DNA of 64,000 nt, taken from NCBI GenBank assembly GCA_015680905.1, contig CM027385.1, positions 27,348,501 through 27,412,500 of the forward strand, written 5' to 3'. The DNA comes from Coptis chinensis. Lineage: Eukaryota > Streptophyta > Magnoliopsida > Ranunculales > Ranunculaceae. Position numbers and translations under genes: made by a program. A model generated the notes under the pieces. The model saw nothing but the letters and a program-made list of their open reading frames with translations. It did no database searches and was not told the DNA's origin. This document shows, in pieces, positions 33,425-44,107 of the stretch (the first letter of the stretch is position 1; every line of letters starts with the position of its first letter).

Positions 33425-33982
33425 CTAGGTAAAAAAACATCCACTAGAGTTGTGATTATCATAAAGACTTACAGTGTTAAGACAATGAGCAAAAGGAGTA
33501 GTTTCCCTCGAGTGAACCAATTCTGAGCTGATCCTTTCCTGAGAGTAAAGGACATTATTAAAGTCACCCATCACACACCAAGGCCCAGTAACTGTGCCAT
33601 GTAGGTTGATGATATCTTGCCAGAGTAGCTGTCTTTCAGATCTTTTATTGCTTGCATAGATACTCGTCAGGTGAAAAACTTGTGAAGTAGCTAGAATAGT
33701 GACCTGAGCATGAATGAATTGAGCATTTTCCAGGATTTTGGTGACATATAGCTTAGAAAGGTCCCAAGTGAGCCATATACGACCAGAGATATCACTAGAG
33801 TAATTGTTCTCAAAAGTCCAGGAAGGACAGCAAACATTACTAATACCTTGAAATTGTTCTCTTTTGACTTTCGTTTCAAGGAAGCAAAAACATGATAGTT
33901 TATTCCGAACTCTAAAAATATTGAGATCTCTTGCTTTTTTCAGTTCATTTATTCCTCTAATATTATATATACATATCTTCAT
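33425..33982 (-). pseudogene. LINE ORF2: apurinic-type endonuclease N-terminus
   Basis: It starts MKICIYNIRGINELKKARDL. The Asn near the start (NIRGIN), Glu in CFLETKV, and CVMGDFNNVLYSQERI with the GDFN catalytic motif are all in order for the L1 endonuclease. It ends at SSGCFFT with a stop, after which the reading resumes in the same style at 33394. The start codon choice rests on the usual MKxxxxNxRG start of plant L1 ORF2. Confidence 0.85.
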
Positions 33983-34002
33983 AAAAATAAAAACTATCTT
34001 TT

Positions 34003-34299
34003 TTGTTTGTTTTTGTTGCCGGAGTCTTTGACCCTTCCTTTACCTCTTTTGCTCGTAAGTTGCTGCTGTTATAGTTGAGCTCTAGTGGTAACCTGTGATG
34101 GCATTCTTAGAGGTGGAGATGGATTTAATATCACATTATGGTTATCAAATGGTTCATCATGCTACTTTGAGATATCATCATCAGCTATTCCTTCTTCCTC
34201 AAGGACAAGGGCTGCATAAGTGTTATTCTCAACATTAAAGTGAAACAGCTCTTCCTTAGTTAGGATGTTGTCATCAATCCTTGCTGTCTCATTTTACTC
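34003..34299 (-). pseudogene. Probable lost C-terminus of LINE ORF1
   Basis: Downstream of the ORF1 stop the frame remains legible on the minus strand (LTKEELFHFNVENNTYAAL, then LEEEGIADDD) and ends in a Lys-rich segment (SKRGKGRVKD). It is interrupted by stops, so ORF1 as it stands is probably shortened by about 90 residues. Composition (acidic then basic) fits a plant L1 ORF1 tail; this is an inference. Confidence 0.4.
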
Positions 34300-35538
34300 T
34301 TAAGCTGAAGTATAGATTACTACCTCTTTTCGTCGAGGACCAGATTCTCTATGTCTGTCTCTAGATACTGCAGAGTTTGAAGATGTTCGTAGAGCAAAAG
34401 GAGCATTACCATGAAAAGACCTGAACAGCGAGCCTCCAGAAGGAGAAAAGTTCCTAACAAGGAGTGGCGGAGTAGCTAATAGCAGCCCTCTGCTACTGGG
34501 GGCTACTTCTGTTTGACCATTTGTGTCACCATGTCCAGCCTCAGCGAACTTAGAGGATACCAACTGTGAAACGGGGCTAAGACTTGCAGTAGAAATATTG
34601 ACATTAGATGTGCTGGGTACAGCGTCAGGACAATTGTCAGAGGTTGAAACTGTAGCAGCAGCTGGAGAAACTTCAGAATTTGAAGCAGAGGCAGCAACAA
34701 CAACATCAGGAGAAATTACCAAATTCGTAGCTGTAGCTGATACTGTCCTTTCTTGGACTCTTGCAATTCTTCCCCTAGGAACCCAGACTTGAGGTATCAA
34801 GGATGGACATTTGTTTGTAGCATGCCCAAACCGACAGCAGATGGTACAAGATGGAGGCTTCCAAGGATACTCCACATCCAGAAAAACATGTTGACCTCCA
34901 AGCTTGAGCTTTACTGATGCAGGGAAGTCAAAGTCCAGGGGGATAGTTACGCATACCTTTGCAAAGTCAAGCCTTTTTTTCTCCGATGTAGCTCCATCCA
35001 TACAGAGTGTCTCACCAATCAAGCTGGCCAAGTATGAGAGGCCATTCTTTGTCCAGAGTTCTTTTGGGACTTTGACGATTTTTGCCCAAGTAGGAACAGT
35101 GTTGATATTGGACCTTTGCCCTTCAATCTCAGGTGACCAAGGCCGAATTACAAATATCTTCCCTGCAATGAAGAGTGGACCACCTTCCAGCACCATTTGT
35201 TTGTCCTCAATCATAGAAAACTTGATGAAAAGAAAATCCATGTCCATAGTTATCTCTATTGTACCTTTGAGCTTCCAAGTTCTTTCCAAAGTACTCTTAA
35301 CAAAAGGAAAACCCAACCTCTTATCCAAGAAATACCCTGCCACCGTGTCTTTCCATTCACTTATACTTTCATCTATGAGATCTTGCGGAACTACAGTAGC
35401 GCCATCTTCAAAGATGGGAGCGCAACTATTTAAAGCAGTAGTTGCTGTCGAACCTGAGCTACAGTTATGGAACAGAGAGCTCCAAAGAAAAGGAGGAGAT
35501 GGGGAATGAAAGGGGTGGGATGAGGAAGTTGATGCCAT
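34300..35538 (-). CDS. LINE ORF1: RNA-binding protein with DUF4283-like domain and zinc knuckle
   Basis: 412 codons, all open; start MASTSSSHPFHSPSPPFLW. The ORF1 protein binds the LINE RNA and forms the ribonucleoprotein. The N-terminal region (about residues 55-150: LDKRLGFPFVKSTLERTWKL, FSMIEDKQMVLEGGPLFIAG, FVIRPW) is the DUF4283 type, used by plant L1 elements. A single knuckle CTICCRFGHATNKC (CX2CX4HX4C) lies near residue 240. The C-terminal half is Ser/Ala/Thr/Pro-rich. It is the only intact long frame in the window. The C-terminus may be shortened (see 34003-34299). Confidence 0.88.
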   Translation of the reverse strand: MASTSSSHPFHSPSPPFLWSSLFHNCSSGSTATTALNSCAPIFEDGATVVPQDLIDESISEWKDTVAGYFLDKRLGFPFVKSTLERTWKLKGTIEITMDMDFLFIKFSMIEDKQMVLEGGPLFIAGKIFVIRPWSPEIEGQRSNINTVPTWAKIVKVPKELWTKNGLSYLASLIGETLCMDGATSEKKRLDFAKVCVTIPLDFDFPASVKLKLGGQHVFLDVEYPWKPPSCTICCRFGHATNKCPSLIPQVWVPRGRIARVQERTVSATATNLVISPDVVVAASASNSEVSPAAATVSTSDNCPDAVPSTSNVNISTASLSPVSQLVSSKFAEAGHGDTNGQTEVAPSSRGLLLATPPLLVRNFSPSGGSLFRSFHGNAPFALRTSSNSAVSRDRHRESGPRRKEVVIYTSA

Positions 35539-35822
35539 AACGAAATGGTTGATAGAAAAAGATCAGACTCTCCTTCACAGTTGGTCTGAAGCTACCCCAA
35601 AAAGGAAAGAAGCGGAATGAGGAGAAGATAGGATCTCGAAACCTAAACTAAAAGTTCTATTTTAGGAAAACAGGCACACCAGATCGTTGGGTTAGAATAA
35701 CTTAAGTTACTCCTTTTCTCTCACTTGAGGTCCCCATGAGAAAAAACATGAGAATTCAGACCAATCCCCAGAGGTACGCACTTACAGGATATCGACAAGT
35801 TCACGGATCAATCACACAGAAC
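35539..35822 (-). other. LINE 5' UTR
   Basis: 284 bp between the duplicated target site and the ORF1 start. No open frame or obvious TATA box is seen. The presence of a 5' UTR argues that the insertion is full length or nearly so. Confidence 0.6.
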
Positions 35823-36047
35823 CTATTATCTGGTTCATTTCATAGTACTCGACACAGAACCTACATCTAGTAGGCAGATACCAATCATTCTAGGCATACC
35901 ATTCTTGGCCACTGCAAATGCACTCATCAAATGTCGAAACGATAATATGATGTTATCCTTTGGTAATATGAGAGTCAAGACCAATGTTTTCCACATGTTA
36001 CAGCAACCGCAGGAGGTGTGTGTTGTGAAGGAGGCATGCATTATCAT
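35823..36047 (+). pseudogene. Ath3 protease, downstream part (resumes after LINE)
   Basis: Starting inside the second target-site copy the plus-strand reading is YYLVHFIVLDTEPTSSRQI, then IPIILGIPFLATANALIKCR and FGNMRV. This completes the protease block that ended at EDFYYS before the LINE. It confirms that the LINE is an insertion into a previously continuous gene. Confidence 0.85.
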
Positions 36048-36055
36048 AGGATTAT

Positions 36056-37026
36056 TTGACTAATTCATATCCTGGTGATGTGTTATTGAAACCTCTGACA
36101 GACTCAGACTATGAGGAACTTAGTGTCCAGGCAATCAATGTGATTTTGGATTCATCACCTGTCATGGATGACAGCAAGTTCAAAGCAAAGTTTGAATCGC
36201 CTACACCTGATGGACCATCTAAAGAGCTTAAGGAGCCGCCTAAGCTAGAATTGAAGCCTTTGTTGTCTACACTCAAGTATGTTTTCTTGGGAGATTTGGG
36301 AACCTACCCAGTAGTCATTGCATCAGATTTGATTGAGGAGCAGGAATCTAGGTTAGTAGCACTTTTAAAGGAATATAAGACAGCTATTGGTTGGACAATT
36401 GATGATATCAAGGGGATCAGCCCTATGATAGTTCAACATAGAACTTATTTGGAAGTGGATTCCAAGACTTCCAAGCAACCACAGAGGAGGCTTAATCCGA
36501 AGATGAAGGAAGTAGTTTGAGAAGAAGTCGTCAAACTCCTTGATGCCGGCATTGTTTACCCTATTTCTGATAGTCAATGGGTTAGTCCAGTTCAAGTTGT
36601 GCCGAAGAAGTCTGGAACCAAAATGATCGAGAACGAGAACAATGAGTTAATTCTAACCAAGATTCAAACTGGATGGAGAGTTTGCATCGATTACAAGAAG
36701 CTGAATAACGCATCGAGGAAAGATCATTTTCTATTGCCTTTCATCGATCAGATGTTAGAAAGATTAGTTGGACAAGCCTTGATGGTTACTCAGGATATTT
36801 TCAAACCCATATTCACCCTGAGGACCAAGAAAAGACCACATTCACATGTCCGTTCGGAATATTCGCCTACTATCGTATGCCTTTTGGTCTATGCAATGCA
36901 CCAGACTTTTCAGCGATGCATGATGAGTATTTTTGACAACATGGTGGAGAAATATATGGAAGTTTTTATGGACGATTTTTCCGTTTTTGGATCATCTTTT
37001 GAAAATTGCCTGCACCATCTCTTGTG
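36056..37026 (+). pseudogene. Ath3 pol: reverse transcriptase (N-terminal two thirds)
   Basis: Reading frames 36056-36520 and 36599-37020. Motifs are LKPLLSTLKYVFLG, IGWTIDDIKGISPMI, GWRVCIDYKKLNNAS, LPFIDQMLERLVGQ, a frameshifted FQTHIHPEDQEKTTF/YRMPFGLCNAPD segment, then VEKYMEVFMDDFSVFGSSFE with the catalytic FMDD. Reading stops at about 37026 at ENCLHHL, where sequence switches to the truncated Cop2 3' LTR. RT thumb and RNase H are missing and do not reappear after Cop2. Confidence 0.88.
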
Positions 37027-37030
37027 AACG

Positions 37031-37498
37031 TCACAAATGACTCTCACTCATTGATGATTTAAAGCAATGTACAATGCATGTAAGTGCCCATTAGTATATC
37101 CGGATTAGGAGGACAAACATCCATAATAACAGAGGCGTTTGTTCTCTTATATAGTCAGTATAAGGAGAAACAACCTCACTTGGTCCTGTTCAATACACAC
37201 AAAGTGTACTAGTGTAATTCTATAGCTAAGATAGACTAATACCAGATTATACTACAACCTTACCAATGGTTTGTCCAAATCCATCTAGGTTGTGAACGAT
37301 TACTTATACTTTATAAGGTACTGATGATATGATCTTTTGTGTGTCCACACCATATCATCTACAATATAAAGTATTAGACACATGCATATAACTATTAAAA
37401 TATATAATATGCATAACATTTGCCCATATGATTCTCATTCAAAATATAAAGAATTAGAGTTAATACAAAAGTAATGCTTTTAGTATATAACCCTATCA
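37031..37498 (-). mobile_element. Truncated 3' LTR of Cop2
   Basis: The outer start TGATAGGGTTATATACTAAAAG (minus strand) is at 37498, and homology to the 5' LTR continues to about 37031 and then stops. Roughly 740 bp of the LTR's 3' part are missing. Directly adjacent is Ath3 RT sequence that also lacks its downstream part. Confidence 0.88.
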
Positions 37499-37510
37499 AT
37501 CTCCCATTTA
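37499..37510 (-). promoter_or_regulatory. Polypurine tract of Cop2
   Basis: On the minus strand AAATGGGAGAT precedes the LTR start TGATAGGG. A second similar tract (AAGTGGGAGATT) lies about 50 bp upstream at about 37550. Confidence 0.7.
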
Positions 37511-37689
37511 TACTCAAAGCATTGCTTTTTAGTATACTACTAACAAATCTCCCACTTATACTTAAAGCTATGCTGCCAAGCATCTGATTCCCATCACCTC
37601 AACATGCCTGTCAAGGGGTCAGCTAGGTTATCTTCTGATGCTATCTTGGTAACATAAACATCTCCTCTTTTCTAGGTGGTACTTGCGCT

Positions 37690-38848
37690 CAATGTGTTTA
37701 CTTGCTTACAAGAAGTTCCAGACCTAAAACTGTTTCTTTGGCTGCCTCAATGGCTGCCACATATTCAGCTTCCATGGTGGAGTCAGACAAGCATTTCTGC
37801 TTGACACTCCTCCATACTATGGCTCCACCTCACAAGGTAAACACACAACCTGAGGTAGACTTACTCTTGTCCCTATCTGACCCTTCAGCACCCTCCACAC
37901 CGAGAAGTAGTAAGCCACGATAGTGTGGACGTTTACCATTCTACATTCATGGAAATACTTTTGGAGTTCACGATAGTGTAGACTGTATACCCTAAGGGAA
38001 CCAAACTATCTGCATGGTATTCTAACATATAATCCTTACTCCTTTTTCAGGTATTTTAGTATATGTTTTACCACAGTCCAGTGCCCTTGTCCAGGGTTTT
38101 TCTGATATCTGCTAACCATGCCAACGGCAAAGTAGATGTCTAGCCTCGTGCATAACATGACGTACATTAAGCTTCCTACAGCCGAAGCAAAAAAAACCGC
38201 TTTCATGTCCTCTATCTCTTTCGGTGTCTTGGGACACATATCCTTTGATAGAGGAAACCCATGCCTGAAAGGCAAGAAACCTTTCTTGGAGTTTTGCATG
38301 TTAGAACGAGTCAACATAGTATCAAAATAGGTAGCCTGAGATAAGCACAACATCCTTTTCTTGCGATCTCTTATAATTTTGATCCCAAGGATGTGACCCG
38401 CTTCTCCCATGTCCTTCTTATCAAATTGCTTTGATAACCATACCCTTATGTCTGACAACACTTTCACATTGTTTCCAATAAGTAAGATGTCATCTACATA
38501 AAGCACAAGAATTACCACTATGTTTCCATCAAATTTCTTGTACAAAACAAGATGCTCTTGACCTTTTTCAATGAATCCTTATGGTTGCTCCATATTGATG
38601 GTTTCCTCAAGACTTCCATTAAGGAAAGCTATCTTGACATCCATTTTATAGACCCACTTGCATCCAATGGGTTTTATACCATTGGGTGGCTCTACAAGCT
38701 CCCAGATTTGATTAGAATCCATAGATTCCATCTCAGAATTCATTGCCTTTTGCCAAGATATTACATCTCTATTTTGGAGTGCTTCATTGTAGGTCCAAGG
38801 ATCAGGATCTTGGTTATCAGTGGTTATGTCTAAATATTCCCAAACCAA
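37690..38848 (-). pseudogene. Cop2 pol: reverse transcriptase and RNase H with internal deletions
   Basis: From the N-terminal side: WQKAMNSEMESMDSNQIWEL, then KPIGCKWVYK directly joined to MDVKIAFLNGSLEE (about 80 residues normally in between are missing), then LYKKFDGNIVVILVLYVDDILLIG with the catalytic YVDD. RNase H has SDRDKSKSTSGCVFTL and DSTMEAEYVAAIEAAKET. A segment of about 95 bp at 37880-37975 inside RNase H is a copy of the leader repeat found at 40330-40390. Frames are interrupted by stops. Confidence 0.8.
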
Positions 38849-38999
38849 TCACCTATCTGGTTGTCTAACAACCCTCCCACTATGACGAAGCACCTCTTGT
38901 TTTTGTACGTCATTTGTGACATATTATGGTTCCTATTCTTGTACAATTGGTACTGAAGTAGGTTTAATGTCTCTCCTCTCAATACTTCTAGAATAATAC

Positions 39000-39510
39000 T
39001 ACTTGGGGTAAAATTTAATGCATTGTGGGTGGAATAAGATTAATGATGTATAAATTGCCTTCTAATGTACCAAAACAGATAAAAAGTTTATTTTTCTTAA
39101 TGACAATCTTGTCATTTAAAAGAAACTGAATATCCATCCTTAATTAATATAGAAACTGAAATCAAGTTCTTTCTAAAATTAAGCACAAAAAAACAATTCT
39201 TTAACACCTTAGTCTTATTTCTACCAAAAGATAAACAAACATCTCCCACTGCAACAGCTACTACTCTGGTAGCATCCCCAAAGATAAGGCAATCTCTCCA
39301 GCACTAAGTTTTCTGGTTTTTTGGAACCTCTGCAACGAAATGCAAACATGGTTAGTGGTTCCCGTATCTACACACCAAGTTCTGGTAGATAACACCGCTA
39401 AACTACTAGTGCATGAGACATACCTCCATTATTCTCTTTGTTGAGAAGAGGACAATCTGGCTTCCAGTGTCCTGACTACTTGCACTTGTAGCATTTGCCC
39501 TTAGGCTTTT
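39000..39510 (-). pseudogene. Cop2 zinc knuckle, protease and pre-integrase remnants
   Basis: A zinc knuckle CYKCK*SGHWKPDC (one stop inside) lies at about 39455-39496. Protease-like TTWCVDTGTTNH is legible at about 39360-39410 with frame shifts, and a pre-integrase segment NFRKNLISVSILIKDGYS at about 39115-39180. The integrase core that should follow is absent before the RT begins near 38848. Confidence 0.6.
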
Positions 39511-40233
39511 TCACAGCTCCTTGAGGTCCCATGCCCTTCTTTGCCATATTCTTATGCTTCTGAACATTATTCTTCTTCTTTCCGCTATTAGGCGTAGAAG
39601 TAGAAACCTTTCGGTAGCATAAACTGAACATAACTCGCTTAAAGAGACTCTCACCGGTCGAAGTTTCGTCATCGGGTTCGCCAAAGAATACAACCTTTTG
39701 TTCATGTTGTAGTTAAGGCGGAATGGTTCAAACCTCTCAAGCAGCGTCATGAGAATGATATCGACCTGCATTTCCGCATCGATATCAGCTCCAAGGATCT
39801 CCAACTCATTTAGAGAAGCCATCATCCTGAGTATATGATCCCTTACAAGAGTCCCTTCAATCATAGTTGTGCTCATCAAGTTTTTCATGGCAGTTTGCCT
39901 AGCAGCCCTATTCTGGTGTCCGAAGAGTTCCTTGAGATTGAGCATCATATCATAAGTCGTGGTCATGGCCTGATGCTGATGTTGCAGCACACCTGACATA
40001 GATGCCAGAATGTAACACCGTAACATCTCATCTGCCTTGTTCCACTTCTTAAATGCTTCTTTCTCCTCTTCTCCAGCAATATCTTCAGGCTTAGGTAGGC
40101 ATTCCTCATTGAGTACATATTTGTACTCTTCAGCAGTCAACACGATATCCAAGTTGCGTTTCCAGTCTATGTAATTAGGGCCAAGAAGTTTGTTTTCCTT
40201 AAGAATAGTTGCTAGTGGGTTGAAAGTAACCAT
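39511..40233 (-). pseudogene. Cop2 gag
   Basis: Likely start at 40233 (MVTFNPLATILKENKLLG); the open frame itself extends 15 codons further upstream. Copia gag blocks are NYIDWKRNLDIVLTAEEYKY, FKKWNKADEMLRCYILASM, TAMKNLMSTTMIEGT and FEPFRLNYNMNK. The C-terminal part after about 39640 reads in a frame unlike gag, pointing to a frameshift before the zinc knuckle. Confidence 0.85.
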
Positions 40234-40278
40234 TTCGAAAACCTGAGAATCACATAAAATAACTATTATGTAGGGCAA

Positions 40279-41645
40279 AAACTTCTTGAGTTAATAACAA
40301 AAATTAATTAAGTAATCAACCTATCACTTGCACCTTCCACACCGAGAAGTAGTAAGCCACGATAGTGTGGACGTTTACCATTCTACATTCGTGGAAATAC
40401 TTATGGAGTTAACTTAAAAATCAATTAATTAACCAGTCAGCACCCTACACACCGAGATGTAGTAAGCCACGATAGTGTGGACGTGTACCCTATCTACATT
40501 CGTGTAGAGATGTTTTTCCTATTAGTTCTACTTCTCGTCAATTTAACAGCACACCACTCACTAAAGTGGACACATTCCATCTAGACAAGTAAAACTAAAA
40601 TGCTGACCTTCTTTGGTCCTACAAATAATAGCAGTGACTCCTATGGGGAGGATACCATTACTTGCATCTAAGTGTATACCATTACTCAACTTCTTAGTCC
40701 ATTATTTGTAATGAATCCCTTCAGATAGAGAAGTGAATTCATACATTAATAACTTCATATAGTTGTCCTTTAGAAGTTTGTTATGGTAATCCGTAATTAG
40801 ACTCATCCGATATGGAGGAAGGCACTAAAACCGACGCGCAAGTATAATTACATTACCAACAAACCAGTAATGGAGACCTTGGGATTTATACGAAACTAAA
40901 TTCCCGCTCCCACTTAGTTATTTAGAACTGAGGATCTTTCTATTTACTGGTCAGGCCTATGTCCATGTTATCTATTATTCATGTGGGCTTAGTTTTTAAC
41001 AAACATCCACAAATAAAAACATGCATATAGAATAATCAAATATGAACAATAAAATGGAAAACAAATTCCCAACTATTATGGCCCATATTCATTGCTCCAT
41101 CCTGTTCGCCGAACTCTTTTTATTGCCTTTGCAAAGTCCGACTGTTTCCTTAACTTTTTTTTTAGAAATCGTGACCTGTTTCCTTCACTGGAAACCTCAA
41201 GAAATTACTTCATAGACCCCCGAATAGCAAACAAATATCATCTCATCTGAGAAGAAAAAAAAATTTATCTTTCTGCCATGAAGGGTGCGACCTTCGGTCA
41301 CACCTTCAGCGACTTCCAGGCACATCAGCGTGACCCGCGCTCACTTCCAATCACTTCAGCGCGACCAGCATTCCAATGAAAAAAATTCAGATCCAGATTT
41401 ATATCAATCCAAATCTTGATCTTTTGATCTTTACAATAGATTACATCAATGATAAAAACAATAGCACGATACATACCGTGATTTAAATTACATCCATTGA
41501 TAATCAAAACTTGTAAAAACGATCAATTTTTCATAAAATAAAAAACGATCCATTTCTTTCTAGAAATCATTCTGACCATAACAGTTGGTATAAATGCCTG
41601 CAAAACCATGTTAGAATAGTTCTACATCTACCAACAAATCTACAT
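40279..41645 (-). other. Cop2 untranslated leader with direct repeats
   Basis: Two copies of caccgagaagtagtaagcca (variant caccgagatgtagtaagcca) followed by cgatagtgtggacgt occur at about 40336-40400 and 40450-40515. A third copy is at about 37896-37950 inside the RNase H region. The rest is AT-rich without a recognised frame. Confidence 0.6.
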
Positions 41646-41657
41646 GCTCCGATACCA
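41646..41657 (-). promoter_or_regulatory. Primer binding site of Cop2 (initiator Met tRNA)
   Basis: TGGTATCGGAGC on the minus strand differs from the canonical TGGTATCAGAGC at one base. It lies two bases after the LTR end (TTCCTACA). Confidence 0.9.
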
Positions 41658-41659
41658 AT

Positions 41660-42869
41660 TGTAGGAACCGTTATTTCAGAATGAATATTTCTACAAACTG
41701 CGAGAACCCACGCGCAGCGGAATCAATGGGATTCTCACAATTTTGAATAGAAAGCATACCTTTGAATCCGATTTAGATAACTTTGAGAATCCAAGCTTTA
41801 TCAAATCCAAAATCAACCCCTTCATCTTCTGTTGTATTCCTTTAGAACAGATTGGACGTTGTCTGGATAACGATCTACCAATCCCTTTCTTTCTCACAAA
41901 GATAGATCCAATTTCGGCCAGAGAGAGATTATTCTATTTATAGGCTACAACAGGGACCATGAGGAGAAATTAGGGTTGGGCCTCCTGACGGGCTTGGGCT
42001 TCCCATGTTCGCCCAGAACACACGGCCCAAGTCTGTCAACAAATGGCTTATTCCACTAAAGGACATTGTTGCACTACCGCCCTAATCCCAAATTATGTGT
42101 CAGCGTTTATGGGCTCCATATTATATGCTCGTTGATCTCCCCGTGTTTAAGATATCGAATGTCCGTTGATTAAGTCAAGTTACTGACAACTACATTAATC
42201 AACTTCTTATGTCCTTGAGTAGTACCACTTAACCTCATTGTCATATCGGAATAAATCCACCTGTAGGGTTTACATGACAATCTTTTTGAGCTCCTCAAGG
42301 GGACATCATCAACCCGACTTCTTGCAGGACACGGATTCCTTCTATAATCAATAGCATACCTTACATACAATGTCATTACCCAATCCATCAAGTTTGTTGA
42401 TTCACATATGAATCTCACTCATTGATGATTTAAAGCAATGTACAATACATGTAAGTGCCCATTATTATATCCAGATTAGGTGGACAAGCATCCATATTAA
42501 CAGAGGCATTTGTTCTCTTATATAGTCAATATAAGGAGAAACAACCTCACTTGGTCCTGTTTAATACAGACAAAGTGTACTAGTGTAATTCTATAGTCAA
42601 GATAGACTAATACCATATTATACTACAACTGTACCAATGGTTTGTCCAAATCCATCTAGGTTGTGAACGATTACTTATACTTTATAAGGTACTGATGATA
42701 TGATCTTCTGTGTGTCCACACCATATCATCTACAATATAAAGTATTAGACACATGCATATAACTAATAAAATATATAATATGCATAACATTTACCCATAT
42801 GATTCTCATTCCAAATATAAAGAATTAGAGTTAATACAAAAGTAATGCTTTTAGTATATAACCCTATCA
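41660..42869 (-). mobile_element. 5' LTR of Cop2
   Basis: 1210 bp, starting TGATAGGGTTATATAC at 42869 and ending CGGTTCCTACA at 41660 on the minus strand. It matches the solo LTR at 21115-22334 and the partial LTR at 37031-37498. The open frame at 42170-42418 is within the LTR and is not considered a gene. Confidence 0.92.
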
Positions 42870-44107
42870 CAAGGTACCATCACATTGGAGCAAGCAAGAA
42901 AAAGATTTATTATACTAAAAGGCCAAATATTATTTTTGGGATGATCCATACTTATTCAAGAAGTGTTCATATAAGATTATTCAAAGATGCATCCCAGAAT
43001 CGGAACAGGAATCCATTCTATCATTCTGTCACGATCAGCCTTGCGGAGGACATTTTGGCCTGCAACGTACTGCAGACAAGGTATTACAAGCTGGATTATA
43101 TTGGCCTACTCTTTTTAAAGATGCAAATGTTTATTGCAAAGAATGTCCGAGATGCCAATTTTTGGGTAAGACCTCGAAAAGGTTCGAGTGGCCTTAACAA
43201 CCGATCCTTATCTCATAAATGTTTGATGTATGGGGTATAGATTTCATAGGACCATTTCCGCCTTCTTTTGGTGAGACCTACATTCTACTGGCTATGGACT
43301 ATGTTTCAAAGTGGACTGAAGCAGCTCCTACAAAGACCGCCTATCATAAAGTCGTCGTGGACTTTTTGAAGAAGAACATTCTACCAAGATTTGGAGCACT
43401 GAGAGCCATCATCAGTGATAACGGTTCTCACTTCTATAACCATATATTTAGAAATCTTATGGCAAAGTATGGAGTAATTCACAAGCTAGCTTTAACATAT
43501 CATCCTCAGACTAATGGTCAAGCAGAAGTCTCGAATAGGGAAATCAAGAGTATTTTGGAAAAGGTAGTTAATCCTTTGGTCTCTTAGACTCTAAGATGCA
43601 CTATGGGCATACAGAACAGCATTCAAAACACCCATAGGGATGTCACCCTATCGTTTGGTATATGGAAAGGCGTGTCATCTACCTGTTGAGTTAGAACATA
43701 AAGCCTATTGGGCAGTGAAAGAGATGAATTTCAGCCTAGATCAAGCAGGAGAAAGGAGGAAGCTTCATATCAGTGAATTAGAGGAATTGAGAAGTGATGC
43801 TTATGATAAGTCAAGGATTTACAAGGATAAGACTAAAGCATTACATGACAAAAGAATTCTGAAGAGAGAATTTGAACATGGATAGAAGGTTCTGGTCTAC
43901 AACTTTTGTCTAGAAATTTTTATGAAAAGTTGAGATCTAGATGGACATGACCGTTTGTAGTAAGACATGTCACACCTTTTGGAGCTATTGAAGTAGAAGA
44001 CATAAAGAGAAGGACTCGTTTCAAAGTCAACGCTCATCGACTGAAGCCTTTTCTAGAGTTACCTATTGGAGATGTGGAGGCCATTTTTCTCAAGGATTCG
44101 GTTTATC
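42870..44107 (+). pseudogene. Ath3 pol: integrase (resumes after Cop2)
   Basis: The zinc-binding part is readable by changing frame: CHDQPCGGHF, then [15 protein letters not shown] and CKECPRCQ. The core at 43219-43587 has [14 protein letters not shown] (first D), [12 protein letters not shown] (second D) and [16 protein letters not shown] (catalytic E), so the D,D,E triad is intact. A stop follows at LVS, and the frame resumes as [27 protein letters not shown] at 43640. The C-terminal strand-rich domain ends near 44100 (FKVNAHRLKPFLELP). RT thumb and RNase H are missing between 37026 and here. Confidence 0.88.

Larger units (their letters stand above)
29805..35822 (-). mobile_element. Near full-length plant L1-type LINE inserted in Ath3
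   Basis: About 6.0 kb on the minus strand. The 3' end at 29805 is an A-rich tail (eleven T on the plus strand), and both ends have a 14-bp target-site duplication. From the 5' end: a 5' UTR of about 280 bp, ORF1 (34300-35538), a spacer that is probably the ORF1 C-terminus, and ORF2 (APE, RT, zinc finger, RNase H). Such complete length is uncommon because L1 copies are usually 5' truncated. Confidence 0.9.
37031..42869 (-). mobile_element. Cop2: rearranged Ty1/copia element inserted in Ath3 pol
   Basis: On the minus strand: 5' LTR (42869-41660), initiator-Met PBS, leader of about 1.4 kb, gag, zinc knuckle and protease remnants, then RT and RNase H remnants, polypurine tract and a 3' LTR that is truncated (37031-37498, about 468 of 1210 bp). 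The integrase is missing and RT has internal gaps. The right flank continues into Ath3 integrase sequence. Confidence 0.88.

Noticed and set aside
34523..35509. Plus-strand open frames of 89 and 201 codons across LINE ORF1
   Set aside because: Antisense shadows of an intact ORF1 with a clear DUF4283-like domain and zinc knuckle.
42170..42418. 82-codon open frame in the Cop2 5' LTR
   Set aside because: Lies inside an LTR, has no domain, and is not shared in the same frame by the solo LTR.
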